This document shows, piece after piece, positions 1-8,538 of a stretch of DNA of 53,702 nt (position 1 is the stretch's first letter; every line of letters begins with the position of its first letter). The position numbers were made by a program, and so were the translations under genes. The notes under the pieces are model-generated. The model worked only from the letters and a program-made list of their open reading frames with translations. It ran no database searches and was not told the origin of the DNA. This DNA is from an uncultured Pseudoxanthomonas sp. Lineage in GTDB: Bacteria; Pseudomonadota; Gammaproteobacteria; Xanthomonadales; Xanthomonadaceae. Location of the stretch: NCBI GenBank assembly GCA_946886405.1, contig CAMPIO010000017.1:1-53702 (forward strand), given 5' to 3'.

Positions 1-345
1 GAGGAGATTGACGTATCGCGATAGCGGGATGATCGCGCATCCCGGGTTTCGCCTTCGGCTCTACCCGGGCTACGTTGGTCGGGCGCGATGTGCGGGAAGA
101 GGTTGCCGTCGTAGCCCGGTTAGAGCGCAGCGAAAACCGGGGACGAGGAGATTGACGTATCGCGATAGCGGGATGATCGCGCATCCCGGGTTTCGCCTTT
201 GGCTCTACCCGGGCTACGGTGGTCGGGCGCGATGTGCGGGAAGAGGTTGCCGTCGTAGGGGTCGAGGAGGTTGACGTATCGCGATAGCGGGATGATCGCG
301 CATCCCCGGGTTTCGCCTTCGGCTCTACCCGGGCTACGGGTGGGT
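1..345. repeat. Three-copy REP-like intergenic repeat
   Basis: A unit starting GAGGAGATTGACGTATCGCG and ending in a CCCGGG hairpin followed by GGCTACG occurs at 1, 145 and 264 (spacings 144 and 119). The hairpin arms read CCCGGGTTTCGCC and CTCTACCCGGGC, so the lower strand begins with GTAGCCCGGG, as in the GTAG-headed REP elements of Xanthomonadaceae. A second segment, from GGTCGGGCGCGATGTGCGGG to GTCGTAG, follows the first two copies. Another GTAGCCCGG...CCGGGG hairpin lies at 111-142 in the opposite orientation. I see no gene here. Confidence 0.8.
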
Positions 346-400
346 GTGATGTGGCTGCGTTGCCATGCGGCGCGATGTCGCGGCCCTCGCGGGCGTCGGA

Positions 401-1054
401 TCAGCTTGCGCTGGCGGGCACCGGCGTGTTGAGCAGTTGCTGCTCCCACAGGTAGGCGATGCCGCTGCCTGCGGCGTGCTGCTTGAGGATTTCCGTCACC
501 TGTCCCGCATGCGCGGTGCGGGCCCAGTCGCGCTGCCATTCGGCGCCCAGCGCCATCCACGTCATCATGTTGGCGCCGGCCGCGATCATGCGCTGGACCG
601 CGATCTGGTGGGCTTCGACCGACACGCCGCCGCAGGCATCGGTGATCACGGTGACGTCCCAGCCTTCGCCCAGCGCCTGGATCGTCGGCATCGCCACGCA
701 TACCTCCGTCCACAGGCCGGCGATGATCAGCTGCTTGCGTCCTGTCGCCTTCACCACGTCCACCACGTTCGGGTCTTCCCAGGTGTTGATGAGGGTGCGG
801 TCGATCACCTCCTGGTCCGGAAACACGTCGGTGATCTGCGGGAAGATCAGGCCGCCGCGCTCGGCGATCACGCTGGTCAGGATGGTCGGCACCTCGAAGG
901 CCTTGCCCAGTTTCGCCAGCGCCGTCGCGTTGTTCACCACGGCGTGCGGATCGTGGCTGTTGAGGTTGGTCAGCTGGTACGGCTGGTGATCGATCAGGAC
1001 GAGGACGGAGTCTTCGGGCCGGAGCAGGGAATCGAGGCCGTTGCGGAAGGTCAT
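401..1054 (-). CDS. YcaC-like isochorismatase-family hydrolase
   Basis: Cysteine hydrolase of the isochorismatase superfamily, 217 aa, cytoplasmic. The expected triad is visible: Asp22 in LIDHQ, Lys107 in GRKQL and Cys119 in GLWTEVCV. The GLWTEVCV context and the length fit the YcaC branch, whose physiological substrate is unsettled, so I do not assign one. The ATG at 1054 has an AAGGA sequence about 8 nt upstream; the frame is open further upstream but without family similarity. The gene is divergent from a LysR regulator, which probably controls it. Family sure, substrate unknown. Confidence 0.9.
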   Translation of the reverse strand: MTFRNGLDSLLRPEDSVLVLIDHQPYQLTNLNSHDPHAVVNNATALAKLGKAFEVPTILTSVIAERGGLIFPQITDVFPDQEVIDRTLINTWEDPNVVDVVKATGRKQLIIAGLWTEVCVAMPTIQALGEGWDVTVITDACGGVSVEAHQIAVQRMIAAGANMMTWMALGAEWQRDWARTAHAGQVTEILKQHAAGSGIAYLWEQQLLNTPVPASAS

Positions 1055-1252
1055 GGAGCATCCTTGGGTGGCAGGGGAGGAGGACATGCGCTGCGGCAGG
1101 CGTGCTGCCCTGCGATGCGCTGTGTGGCGGCTACCATCCCATCTGCCTTCGCGACGCGGTAGCGCCGTTCCATGCCAATCTGTGTCGCAGGATCGGGAAC
1201 GCACGTGCCCGCATCCCTGTGTCACGCTCTTTCACCCACTCTGGAACGCGCG
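1055..1252. promoter_or_regulatory. Divergent control region, hydrolase/LysR
   Basis: This 198-bp gap lies between the divergent hydrolase and LysR genes, the usual place for a LysR operator. I could not pick out one convincing T-N11-A box, so only the position supports a regulatory role. Confidence 0.35.
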
Positions 1253-2155
1253 ATGGACATTGAAGACCTGCGGACATTCGTGGAGGTGGCCGATGCCGGC
1301 GGGGTATCGCCCGCGGCACGCCGGCTGGGCGTCGCCAAGTCGATCGTCAGCCGTCGGCTTGGGCGGCTCGAGGCGGAACTGGGTGTGCAGCTGCTTGCGC
1401 GCACCACGCGCGGTGCCGCGCTGACCGAGGCAGGACAGGTATTCCGCGACCACGCCGCGCGTGCCTGCGCCGAAGTGGACCTGGCGCGCGAGACGCTGCT
1501 GCCCGAAGGAGAACTGCGTGGCCGCCTGCGCATCGCGGCGCCGCTGACGTTCGGACCGACCCATTTCGCGGCCGCGCTTGCCGACATGGGCCGGCGCCAT
1601 CCGCAGCTGCATATCCACACCTATTACAGCGATCGGTTCGTGGATCTGGTGGCCGAAGGTTTCGACTGCAGCATCCGCGTGGGCTATCTGCCCGACTCCA
1701 GCCTCGTTGCGCGCTGCGTCGGACCGATCCACGGCAAGCTCGTCGCCAGCCCCGACTACATCGCGGCGCGTGGCGCACCGACAACGCCGGACGAGATCGG
1801 AGCGCATGAGGCGCTCATGCAGGGCACGGAAAGCTGGCAATTCCTGGATGGCGAAAACGTGGTGACGGTGCACCCGCGCGGCCGGTTCAAGGCCGACAAC
1901 GGCATCGCGCTGGTCGCTGCCGCGGTGGCGGGGTTGGGCATCGGATGGTTGCCGGACGGACTGACGGCGGAGTACGTGGCATCCGGCGCGCTGGTCCCGA
2001 TCATGACGCGTTATCCGCCGCCCACTGCCGGCATCTACGTTGTCCGGCCGCCTGGCCAACATCCCTCGCGCAAGGTGCGTGTACTCATCGACCTGCTGAT
2101 CGAATGTTTCGACTCAGCGCCTGATCGGGCGCATGTCGTCGGTCAGCGGGCGTAG
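1253..2155 (+). CDS. LysR-family transcriptional regulator
   Basis: 300 aa. The N-terminal winged helix-turn-helix (about residues 1-60) has the family pattern DLRTFVEVAD...GVSPAARRLGVAKSIVSRRL, followed by a substrate-binding domain of two lobes (about 88-295). It resembles the subgroup that begins MD(I/L)EDLRTFVEVA. The start at 1253 leaves the DNA-binding domain exactly N-terminal; an upstream ATG at 1172 would add 27 residues without similarity. Divergent orientation to the isochorismatase-like hydrolase suggests it regulates that gene in response to a small molecule. The inducer cannot be read from the sequence. Confidence 0.92.
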   Translation: MDIEDLRTFVEVADAGGVSPAARRLGVAKSIVSRRLGRLEAELGVQLLARTTRGAALTEAGQVFRDHAARACAEVDLARETLLPEGELRGRLRIAAPLTFGPTHFAAALADMGRRHPQLHIHTYYSDRFVDLVAEGFDCSIRVGYLPDSSLVARCVGPIHGKLVASPDYIAARGAPTTPDEIGAHEALMQGTESWQFLDGENVVTVHPRGRFKADNGIALVAAAVAGLGIGWLPDGLTAEYVASGALVPIMTRYPPPTAGIYVVRPPGQHPSRKVRVLIDLLIECFDSAPDRAHVVGQRA

Positions 2156-2242
2156 AAACCAGCGGGCGTGGCGGGAACGGGCGCGGCGCGTTCGTCGGCT
2201 TGGCCTTCGATGCGGCGCTCGTCCTGACGCCATCGCGGACAC

Positions 2243-4978
2243 TCATGGCGGGTCGAGCAGCGCACGCCACGTCGCCAACTGGTCCTGGTCCGCCACGCCC
2301 AGTTGCGTCAGGGACGTGACGGCGGAACCCAGCAGCGAGCGACCTTCCGCCATGCGTCCGGACTGCATCAGTATCTGGCCACGCAATGCCTGGAGGCGAT
2401 GTTCCCAGCCCGGGGTCGAATCGCCTGCCGTGAGCGCGGGCACGCTCAGCCCCTCGACCATCGCGAGGGCTTCGGCGTAGCGTCCCTGCTCCGCCAGATG
2501 CCCTGCGAGCGCGTAGCGGAAACTGTGCGCCGCCACATTGTCCTGGCCGAAGTGTTCGCGGAGCCCGCTTTCCGCCTTCCCCAGATAGGCCAGGCCTGCC
2601 TCGCGGTCTCCGCAGGCGTATTCCTTGAATCCCAGGTTGCCGGTCTCTATCAGCGTGGCCTGGCGCTCTTCGCCGTAACGCTTCGCCATGCGCTCGCGCA
2701 CCGTGCGCGCTATCGGGAGCGCTTTCATGCAGTCGCCGGCGTAGTCGTGGATGCTCGCTACCAGCGACATCTGTACCAGGGTGGTGTAATCGTCCGGGCC
2801 GAGGATGCGCTCGGTCGTGGTTGCGGCGGCTTCGGCAATCGGCAATGCGTCCGCGTAACGACCCAGGTTGCGCAGGGCGCGCGCCAGCATCACGCGATAG
2901 CCGGCAACGGTCGACTCGCCGATACGTCCGGGGCTCAACAGAGGATCCGTCAGCAAGGCCTGCAGCAGGGGAATGGCCTCGTCCGCCTTGTCCGATCGCA
3001 GCAGGCCATCGGCGATGTTGGAGCGGATCAGCGCGGCCATCGAGGCATCGTCGGGGCGCAGCACGCGCTGCAGGGTGTCGGCACGCCGGTGGGCCACCAG
3101 CGAGGGTTCGACCTGGAGCTGCTGAAAATGGAGCTGTCCACGCGCGATCGCCGCATACAGGGCGACCTCGTTCTCGCCGTCCAGCCGGATCTTGCCGGCG
3201 AGCCTGTCGGCCTCCTCGAGCTGGCGCGCTCCCTCGGCAAAGGATCCAGGCGTGCCGGCATAGGCAAGCGTCCGCACAAGGCCATAGCGTGCAATCAATG
3301 TCTGCGCGTCATCCACGCCGAAGGCGCGGCCATAATCCTGGACGGCCTGGCGAAGATGGCGCGCGGCGCGTTCGCGATCGCCGAGCGTGCGCCATGCGTC
3401 GCCGAGCGCGGCGTGGATGCCACCGCGTACGGCAGGATCCTGGTCGAAGCGCGCCGCCAGCGGCTTGCCCGCCTGCTCCAGCATCTGGCGCACCGTGGGG
3501 TCGCGCTCGAAACCTGCGCCGCCCGGGCTCAACGCGCCGATCAGGTCGTCGCTCAGAAAGCGCGTCACCGCTTCCGCACGCGCGGCCTGCATCGCCGCGC
3601 TCTTGCGCTGCTGTTCGCTCCGCCACCACAGGCCCGAACTGGCCAGCATCCCGATGCTCAACATCACGATGGTGGCGATCACCCAGGGCCTGCGGGCGCG
3701 CGTGTGCTCCAGCGCACGCTGCGCGCGCTGCGCGGACAACGCGGCGGCGGCGTGTTCTTCCGCCTGCGTCCGGCGCTGCTCCAGCGAAGACAACCGCTCG
3801 ATCAACTCGGCCACGCTGCCCAGGCGCTGCGCGGGATCGCCATCGGTGGCGCGCCGGAGGTCCTCCACGAGCAGGGCATCGTCGATGTCGCGCTCCCAGC
3901 CCGGCGCCATCGGTCGACGCAGGTCACCGACCAGCCACTGGTACAGCAACACGCCCAGCGCATACAGGTCGCTGCGTACCGTGGCGGGTTGTCCCGCGAT
4001 GAGCTCGGGGGCCAGGTACAGCGGCGTGCCGGAGCCGTCGCTGCCGTGGGCCGTGGTGACGGTCATGCCCATGCCGGTGATGCCCAGTTCGGCCAGACGT
4101 TCCGGTTGCAGCAGGCGACTGTTGCCGAAGTCGGTCAGGCAAGGCTGCCATCCGTCGTTGCCGCGCGCACGCACCAGCACGTTGGCCGGCTTGATGTCCT
4201 TGTGCAGCACGCCGACGCCGTGCGCCGCATCCACGGCGGCCGCGACGCGCAGGAAGAACGCAAGCTTGCGTGCGCGATCCCAGCCGGCGAGTGCGCCGTG
4301 CTCGTCCGCCCATTCCGGCAGCGCCTGTCCGCCGTATTCGCACTCGAGGAAGAACGGTTCGCTCTCGAAGTTCCAGTCCAGCACGCGGACGAAGTCGCCG
4401 CGCTCGCCCAGGGTGTCGCGCAGCACGCGCATCAGCGTGGCTTCGCGCTTGATCGAGGCCAGCCGCTCGCCGCCGAGGCTGAACTTGAACACGCGGACAT
4501 CGCGGGTACGTGGTTGGCAGGCCAGCCAGACCTCGCTGCCCAGGGTGCGCCCGAGCGGGCGCTCCAGGATGAAATGTTCGCGGCCAGGTACGGGTTGGCC
4601 CGCGACGAAGTCCAGCGCCGTCCCCAGACGCTGTCCTTGCGCCACCCGTTCGACGGGGCCGTCCAGGCGATAGCCCACGCGGGGAACGGTGGCCACGCGG
4701 TTCTCGCCTGCGGCATCCAGGGCCTTGCGCAGCTTGCCGATGGCCGTCGCCAGCACGTGGTCGACGGTGATCCTGCCGGTCCAGACCTGATCGAACAGCT
4801 CTTCCTTGGTCACCACCTCGCCGACATGGCGCAACAGCACCGCCAGCACCTGCAGGGGCTTGTGCTCGATGTCGACGGCCAGACCGGCGACGCGCAGTTC
4901 ATGGCGGGCCTCGTCGAACTCGACGGTGCCAAAACGCCAACGGTAGAGCCGGGCATCGGGCGGAGGGGAAGGCGGCAT
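2243..4978 (-). CDS. Winged-helix / Ser-Thr protein kinase / TPR membrane protein
   Basis: 911 aa in one chain. Residues 12-105 form an OmpR/CadC-type winged helix (FDEARHELRVAG, then KPLQVLAVLL, ending VPRVGYRL). Residues 136-395 form a Hanks-type kinase with candidate Lys165 (VFKF), a catalytic loop HKDIKPAN (259-266, Asp261), DFG (283-285) and APE (323-325). The usual HRD Arg is Lys260. One membrane segment lies near 431-452, then TPR-like helical repeats run to the C-terminus. The DNA-binding domain and kinase are therefore cytoplasmic and the TPRs probably periplasmic. Start ATG at 4978 is chosen because it directly precedes the winged helix. It is divergent from an OmpA/lipoprotein gene run that may be its target. 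The DNA-binding domain could be a true activator or only a docking module. Confidence 0.9.
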   Translation of the reverse strand: MPPSPPPDARLYRWRFGTVEFDEARHELRVAGLAVDIEHKPLQVLAVLLRHVGEVVTKEELFDQVWTGRITVDHVLATAIGKLRKALDAAGENRVATVPRVGYRLDGPVERVAQGQRLGTALDFVAGQPVPGREHFILERPLGRTLGSEVWLACQPRTRDVRVFKFSLGGERLASIKREATLMRVLRDTLGERGDFVRVLDWNFESEPFFLECEYGGQALPEWADEHGALAGWDRARKLAFFLRVAAAVDAAHGVGVLHKDIKPANVLVRARGNDGWQPCLTDFGNSRLLQPERLAELGITGMGMTVTTAHGSDGSGTPLYLAPELIAGQPATVRSDLYALGVLLYQWLVGDLRRPMAPGWERDIDDALLVEDLRRATDGDPAQRLGSVAELIERLSSLEQRRTQAEEHAAAALSAQRAQRALEHTRARRPWVIATIVMLSIGMLASSGLWWRSEQQRKSAAMQAARAEAVTRFLSDDLIGALSPGGAGFERDPTVRQMLEQAGKPLAARFDQDPAVRGGIHAALGDAWRTLGDRERAARHLRQAVQDYGRAFGVDDAQTLIARYGLVRTLAYAGTPGSFAEGARQLEEADRLAGKIRLDGENEVALYAAIARGQLHFQQLQVEPSLVAHRRADTLQRVLRPDDASMAALIRSNIADGLLRSDKADEAIPLLQALLTDPLLSPGRIGESTVAGYRVMLARALRNLGRYADALPIAEAAATTTERILGPDDYTTLVQMSLVASIHDYAGDCMKALPIARTVRERMAKRYGEERQATLIETGNLGFKEYACGDREAGLAYLGKAESGLREHFGQDNVAAHSFRYALAGHLAEQGRYAEALAMVEGLSVPALTAGDSTPGWEHRLQALRGQILMQSGRMAEGRSLLGSAVTSLTQLGVADQDQLATWRALLDPP

Positions 4979-5135
4979 GCGGCCGATGATAACGCCGGTT
5001 ACAGAGGCATTGCGCCAAGGGGAACGCCCGTCCCGCCGGGCTTGAAGGTTTCTTGAAAGCGCCGTGAGGACGGGCGGCTCGCCTTGCCCCCAGCCTTTCC
5101 CTGTACCCGGCGGGGACCGGCGATGGGGGGCAGGC

Positions 5136-6020
5136 ATGGCGAGCATGGGACGACAGTGGGTATGGGGTCTGGGCCTGGCGACCGTCGTGCTGCCGTGCGG
5201 TGCGGCGGGAACCGCATACGCACAGTCTCCCGCACCGGCGCGCAGCGTCCTGGGGCCATGGGTCGGCACCTATGTCTGTGCGCAGGGCCTGACCGGCCTG
5301 ACGCTCAGCATCACCGAGGCCACGCCCACCCAGGCCCGCGCGCTGTTCCATTTCTACGCTGATCCCCGCAACCCGCGCGTGCCGACGGGTTGCTTCACCA
5401 TGACCGGCACCTACGATCCCGCCAGCGGGCGCCTGCAACTGAAGGGGAAGGACTGGCTGCTCCGGCCGGGCGGCTACGGCGTGGTGCATGTCGATGGCCA
5501 CGTCGACGCCGCCGGTGCGTCGTTCGCGGGCAAGGTCAGCGGTCGTCCTTCATGCAAGCAGTTCGCGCTGGCGCGCGCGGCCTCGCCCGTCGAAGCGCCC
5601 GCTGCGTGCGCGCTTGCGACCCCCGTAGCGCAAGCGGACCTGCGCGATGCCGGGCGCATCGGCGATGCGCTGGCCGACAAGGGCCGCATCGACCTCGACA
5701 TCCTGTTCGACTTCGGGCGCGCCACGCTGCGCCCGGAAAGCCTGCCTCAGCTGGACGAACTCGGCCGCGTGCTGCTGGCACCGGCGCTCGCCGCGCGCCG
5801 CGTCGCCATTCACGGGCACATCGACGCGGTGGGCGAGGCCGGCGCCAACCTGCGCCTGTCGCGGCAACGGGCGACCACCGTGGCCGAGTACCTCGGCCGC
5901 ACGTTCGGCATCGCGCCACAGCGCATCGACGTGCAGGGCTTCGGCGAAAGCCGGTTGAAGCGGCCCGGGTCGCCCGATGCGGACGCCAACCGTCGCGTCG
6001 AGATCGTGCTGCTGGATTGA
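5136..6020 (+). CDS. OmpA-family cell-envelope protein
   Basis: 294 aa, with a signal peptide ending near TAYAQS. An N-terminal domain (about 40-150) holds cysteines in YVCAQG, GCFTMTG and SCKQFA and is not recognised. The C-terminal OmpA/MotB peptidoglycan-binding domain (about 190-294) starts ILFDFGRATLRPES. Both peptidoglycan-contact residues are present, Asp in GHIDAVG and Arg in SRQRATT, and it ends NRRVEIVLL. It should tether an outer-membrane or periplasmic domain to peptidoglycan. Start ATG 5136 follows GGGGGGCAGG; ATG 5145 is possible. It opens a same-strand run of envelope genes up to 9660. Confidence 0.88.
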   Translation: MASMGRQWVWGLGLATVVLPCGAAGTAYAQSPAPARSVLGPWVGTYVCAQGLTGLTLSITEATPTQARALFHFYADPRNPRVPTGCFTMTGTYDPASGRLQLKGKDWLLRPGGYGVVHVDGHVDAAGASFAGKVSGRPSCKQFALARAASPVEAPAACALATPVAQADLRDAGRIGDALADKGRIDLDILFDFGRATLRPESLPQLDELGRVLLAPALAARRVAIHGHIDAVGEAGANLRLSRQRATTVAEYLGRTFGIAPQRIDVQGFGESRLKRPGSPDADANRRVEIVLLD

Positions 6021-6075
6021 ATCGCCGCGCCGTGCGCCGCGGTGGCGCACGGCATGGTCCACCTGGAGAGGAATG

Positions 6076-7029
6076 ATGCCGATGAAGAACACCATCCCCG
6101 TGCTGGCCTTGTCCGTCTTGCTGTTGTCCGCCTGCGGCGGTGGCAGCGGACTGGCGGACGGCCAGGAGGAAGAAGGCGTGCCGCTGGACGAACTGGAAGA
6201 GGCAGCCATGGCCGGGCCCGACGGACCGGCGCCGCTGCGTTGTCCTGCGAAGGTGCGCAAGGAACTCACGGGTCCCGACATCATCGGGCTGCGATTGGGC
6301 ATGACGCTGCCGGAAGCGATGGCCACGACGCGCTGCAGCCTGGGCGAAGAGGCCGTGGTGACCGAAGAGAAGCGCTGGCTCGATCGGCTGGACACCCACG
6401 GCGTCGCACTGGGGACGCAGTTCTTCAGCATCGAGAAAGGCAGCTACCGCCCCTGCAACTTCGCCAGCGAGTGGCAGGAGTGCCGCGGCAAGTTCAAGTG
6501 GGAACACACCGACGAGATCGTCAGCGTCGCGACGCCGGGCGTGCCGGGCAAGGAAACGGCGATGGTCGTCTGGCGCACGCAGAAGTTCCGCGATGGCCAG
6601 ATGCCGTCGGTGGACGCCACGCTGGAGGCGCTGACCGCCAAGTACGGGCAACCGCAGGTACGCGAGAGCAGCGATTCGCCGCGTGGTTACTCCGCCGGCA
6701 CCCGCGACCTGCAATGGGTCTACGACCGCGCAGGCAATCCGTTGTCGGAGGCCAATCCCCTCTTCGGCCGGTGCCGCAACGGGGTTTATGGCGGTGGCGA
6801 GAACACGAGTGCCCGCTGGACCGAAGGCTGTGGTCTCAACATCAGTGCGCGCGTGGTGCTGAGCGGAAACAACCCCGGTCTGGCGATGGAGCTGCACACC
6901 GCGATGATCCAGCAGAGCGACACGTTCGCCTACATCGAGGGCATGCAGGCGGAACTGCAGCGCATCGGCCAGAGCCGGCGGGATGCCGAAGTGAAGGAGG
7001 CCGGCGATGCCAGCGATGTCCGCCTCTGA
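6076..7029 (+). CDS. Putative lipoprotein of unknown function
   Basis: About 317 aa. The signal peptide ends in the lipobox LLSAC followed by GGGSG, so it should be lipidated at that cysteine. The mature part has no family I recognise; six cysteines in RCPAK, TRCSLG, PCNFAS, QECRGK, GRCRNG and EGCGLN suggest disulfides in the periplasm. GGAGAGG precedes three in-frame ATGs at 6073, 6076 and 6082; I chose 6076 for SD spacing. Its last 23 bp overlap the next gene. Confidence 0.75.
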   Translation: MPMKNTIPVLALSVLLLSACGGGSGLADGQEEEGVPLDELEEAAMAGPDGPAPLRCPAKVRKELTGPDIIGLRLGMTLPEAMATTRCSLGEEAVVTEEKRWLDRLDTHGVALGTQFFSIEKGSYRPCNFASEWQECRGKFKWEHTDEIVSVATPGVPGKETAMVVWRTQKFRDGQMPSVDATLEALTAKYGQPQVRESSDSPRGYSAGTRDLQWVYDRAGNPLSEANPLFGRCRNGVYGGGENTSARWTEGCGLNISARVVLSGNNPGLAMELHTAMIQQSDTFAYIEGMQAELQRIGQSRRDAEVKEAGDASDVRL

Positions 7030-7819
7030 TGCGCGCGTGCGCACCCTGCTGGCCGTGGCGATGACGGCCCTGCTTGCCGCCTGCGAGGGCGGGGGACCGG
7101 AGTCCGTTGAAGCGACCGCAGCGCCGGCCACGCACGACGCCACCGGTGCAACACCTGCAAAGGCAGCCGCACCGGCACCTTCCCGTTCCGCCGCATCGGA
7201 AGCGGCGCCTGCGGCGATGCGGTTCGGCGAACGCCAGCTCGATCACCCCGACAACCTGCAGATCCTGATGCTGGCCTACCGGCTGGAGGGGCGCATCCCC
7301 CCGATCGACGAGTGGGCGGCGGCGCAGTCGCGCGTGGTGTACGCGGACGAGTTCACGCGGCCGGCCTTGCTGAAGGAAGAGCAGGAGCGCCTGCAGGGCA
7401 TCTACGACGGCACCGCGGAGGTCGGCCGCCTGCGCATGAACGTCAATGCCAGGTTCGGCGAATACGACGCCACGCGTGGCGGCTACTACCTGGATGCGTT
7501 CATGCCGGGCAGCGCCTTCGACTTCAGTGCGCAGCCCTCGCCATCGACGCAGGCGCAACACATCAGCCTGCGGGTCGACAACTCCGAAGAACTGAACTTC
7601 TGGCCGTTGGATGCGGCGGTCGCCCAGGATGTGCTCGCACGCAACAGCGGCATGCGCAGCGTGGTGCTGGACAGTCGCTTCGTCATCACCGGCATCAGCC
7701 GCCGCAACGAGGGCCGGGTCATCACCGCACGGCTGACGGGCTACGTGATCGGCAGTGACCACTACAACCGCCCCGCGACGTTCGGCGAGCGGCGCTTCGA
7801 TGCCGGCGGGGCGCGCTGA
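7007..7819 (+). CDS. Putative lipoprotein of unknown function
   Basis: 270 aa. Signal peptide with lipobox LLAAC, then a Pro/Ala/Thr-rich linker (about 25-65) and a folded domain from about 70 to 270 that I do not recognise. The start at 7007 lies inside the preceding lipoprotein gene (23-bp overlap), which implies translational coupling; ATG 7016 is an alternative. With the genes on either side it forms a three-lipoprotein cassette, so the products may act together in the periplasm or at the outer membrane. Confidence 0.75.
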   Translation: MPAMSASDARVRTLLAVAMTALLAACEGGGPESVEATAAPATHDATGATPAKAAAPAPSRSAASEAAPAAMRFGERQLDHPDNLQILMLAYRLEGRIPPIDEWAAAQSRVVYADEFTRPALLKEEQERLQGIYDGTAEVGRLRMNVNARFGEYDATRGGYYLDAFMPGSAFDFSAQPSPSTQAQHISLRVDNSEELNFWPLDAAVAQDVLARNSGMRSVVLDSRFVITGISRRNEGRVITARLTGYVIGSDHYNRPATFGERRFDAGGAR

Positions 7820-8126
7820 CGTGGCCGGGGTGCGCAAGGCGACGCCGGTGTTCGTCGCGCTGCTGCTGTCGGCATGCGGCGCCGGGTTGACCGGGACGTA
7901 CGAAGACGAGATGGGCCTGACCCAGCTGCGCTTCGAACGTGGCGGCACGGTCGTGCAGTCCGCCGACCTGGCGGGCGTGGAGCGGCAGATGCGCTACGAG
8001 GTGGAGGGCGACCGCATCCGCATGCGGCATCCCGATGTCGAGGGCGCAACGCTGGTGCTCACCCGGGTGGACGGCGACACGCTGTCCGGCCCGATGGGCG
8101 TGACCTACCGCCGCGTAAGCGACTGA
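7800..8126 (+). CDS. Small lipoprotein of unknown function
   Basis: 108 aa from ATG 7800, or about 101 aa from GTG 7821. Both starts give a hydrophobic segment ending in the lipobox LLSAC-GAG. The mature part (LTGTYEDEMGLTQLRFERGG, then VTYRRVSD at the end) is short and beta-rich, reminiscent of small lipocalin-like or META-like folds, but no motif decides. ATG 7800 would overlap the previous gene by 20 bp; no strong SD supports either start. Confidence 0.65.
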   Translation: MPAGRADVAGVRKATPVFVALLLSACGAGLTGTYEDEMGLTQLRFERGGTVVQSADLAGVERQMRYEVEGDRIRMRHPDVEGATLVLTRVDGDTLSGPMGVTYRRVSD

Positions 8127-8194
8127 GATCGCGCAGGACCCCATGCCGCGCAGACCGCGCGGCATTCCATGACCCACAACGAGGAGAAACAAAC

Positions 8195-8467
8195 ATGCGG
8201 GACTGGCTCTACTTCGACACGATGGTGACGCCCAAGATCATCACCTTCATCTACTGGATCCTGTTGGCCGGCGCCGTGGTGTCCGGACTGGTACTGATGG
8301 TGAAAGGCTTCGGCCTGATGCGTTACTCCGGGTTCGCGGGCTTCGGCATGATCGTGGCCGCACCGATCCTGGCCGTGTTTTCCGCCCTGCTGGCGCGCAT
8401 CTACTGCGAAATCATGATCGTGCTGTTCAAGATCAATGAAGCGCTGCAGGACATCCGCCGCAAATAG
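8195..8467 (+). CDS. DUF4282 small inner-membrane protein
   Basis: 90 aa with two membrane segments (about 15-38 and 48-72) and a cytoplasmic C-terminal helix. The motifs FDTMVTPKIITFIYWILL and RIYCEIMIVLFKINEAL fit the DUF4282 family, whose function is unknown. GAGGAG at 8181-8186 is a strong ribosome-binding site. It sits between the lipoprotein cassette and a secreted thioredoxin-like protein and is probably co-transcribed with them. Confidence 0.85.
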   Translation: MRDWLYFDTMVTPKIITFIYWILLAGAVVSGLVLMVKGFGLMRYSGFAGFGMIVAAPILAVFSALLARIYCEIMIVLFKINEALQDIRRK

Positions 8468-8538
8468 GCACCGCAAGACGATCCGGCAGCGGACGCGCGG
8501 TCCGCTGCCGCCATGTCCACTCAAGGGGGAACAGCACC

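Noticed and set aside
365..1162. Frame opposite the isochorismatase-like gene
   Set aside because: The hydrolase has the catalytic triad and an SD; the opposite strand has neither motif nor SD.
1055..1252. A specific LysR operator
   Set aside because: Several loose T-N11-A matches occur; none stands out from background.
2303..5056. 917-codon frame opposite the kinase gene
   Set aside because: The kinase reading has complete conserved motifs. The opposite translation is Arg/Ala/Gln-rich without any motif.
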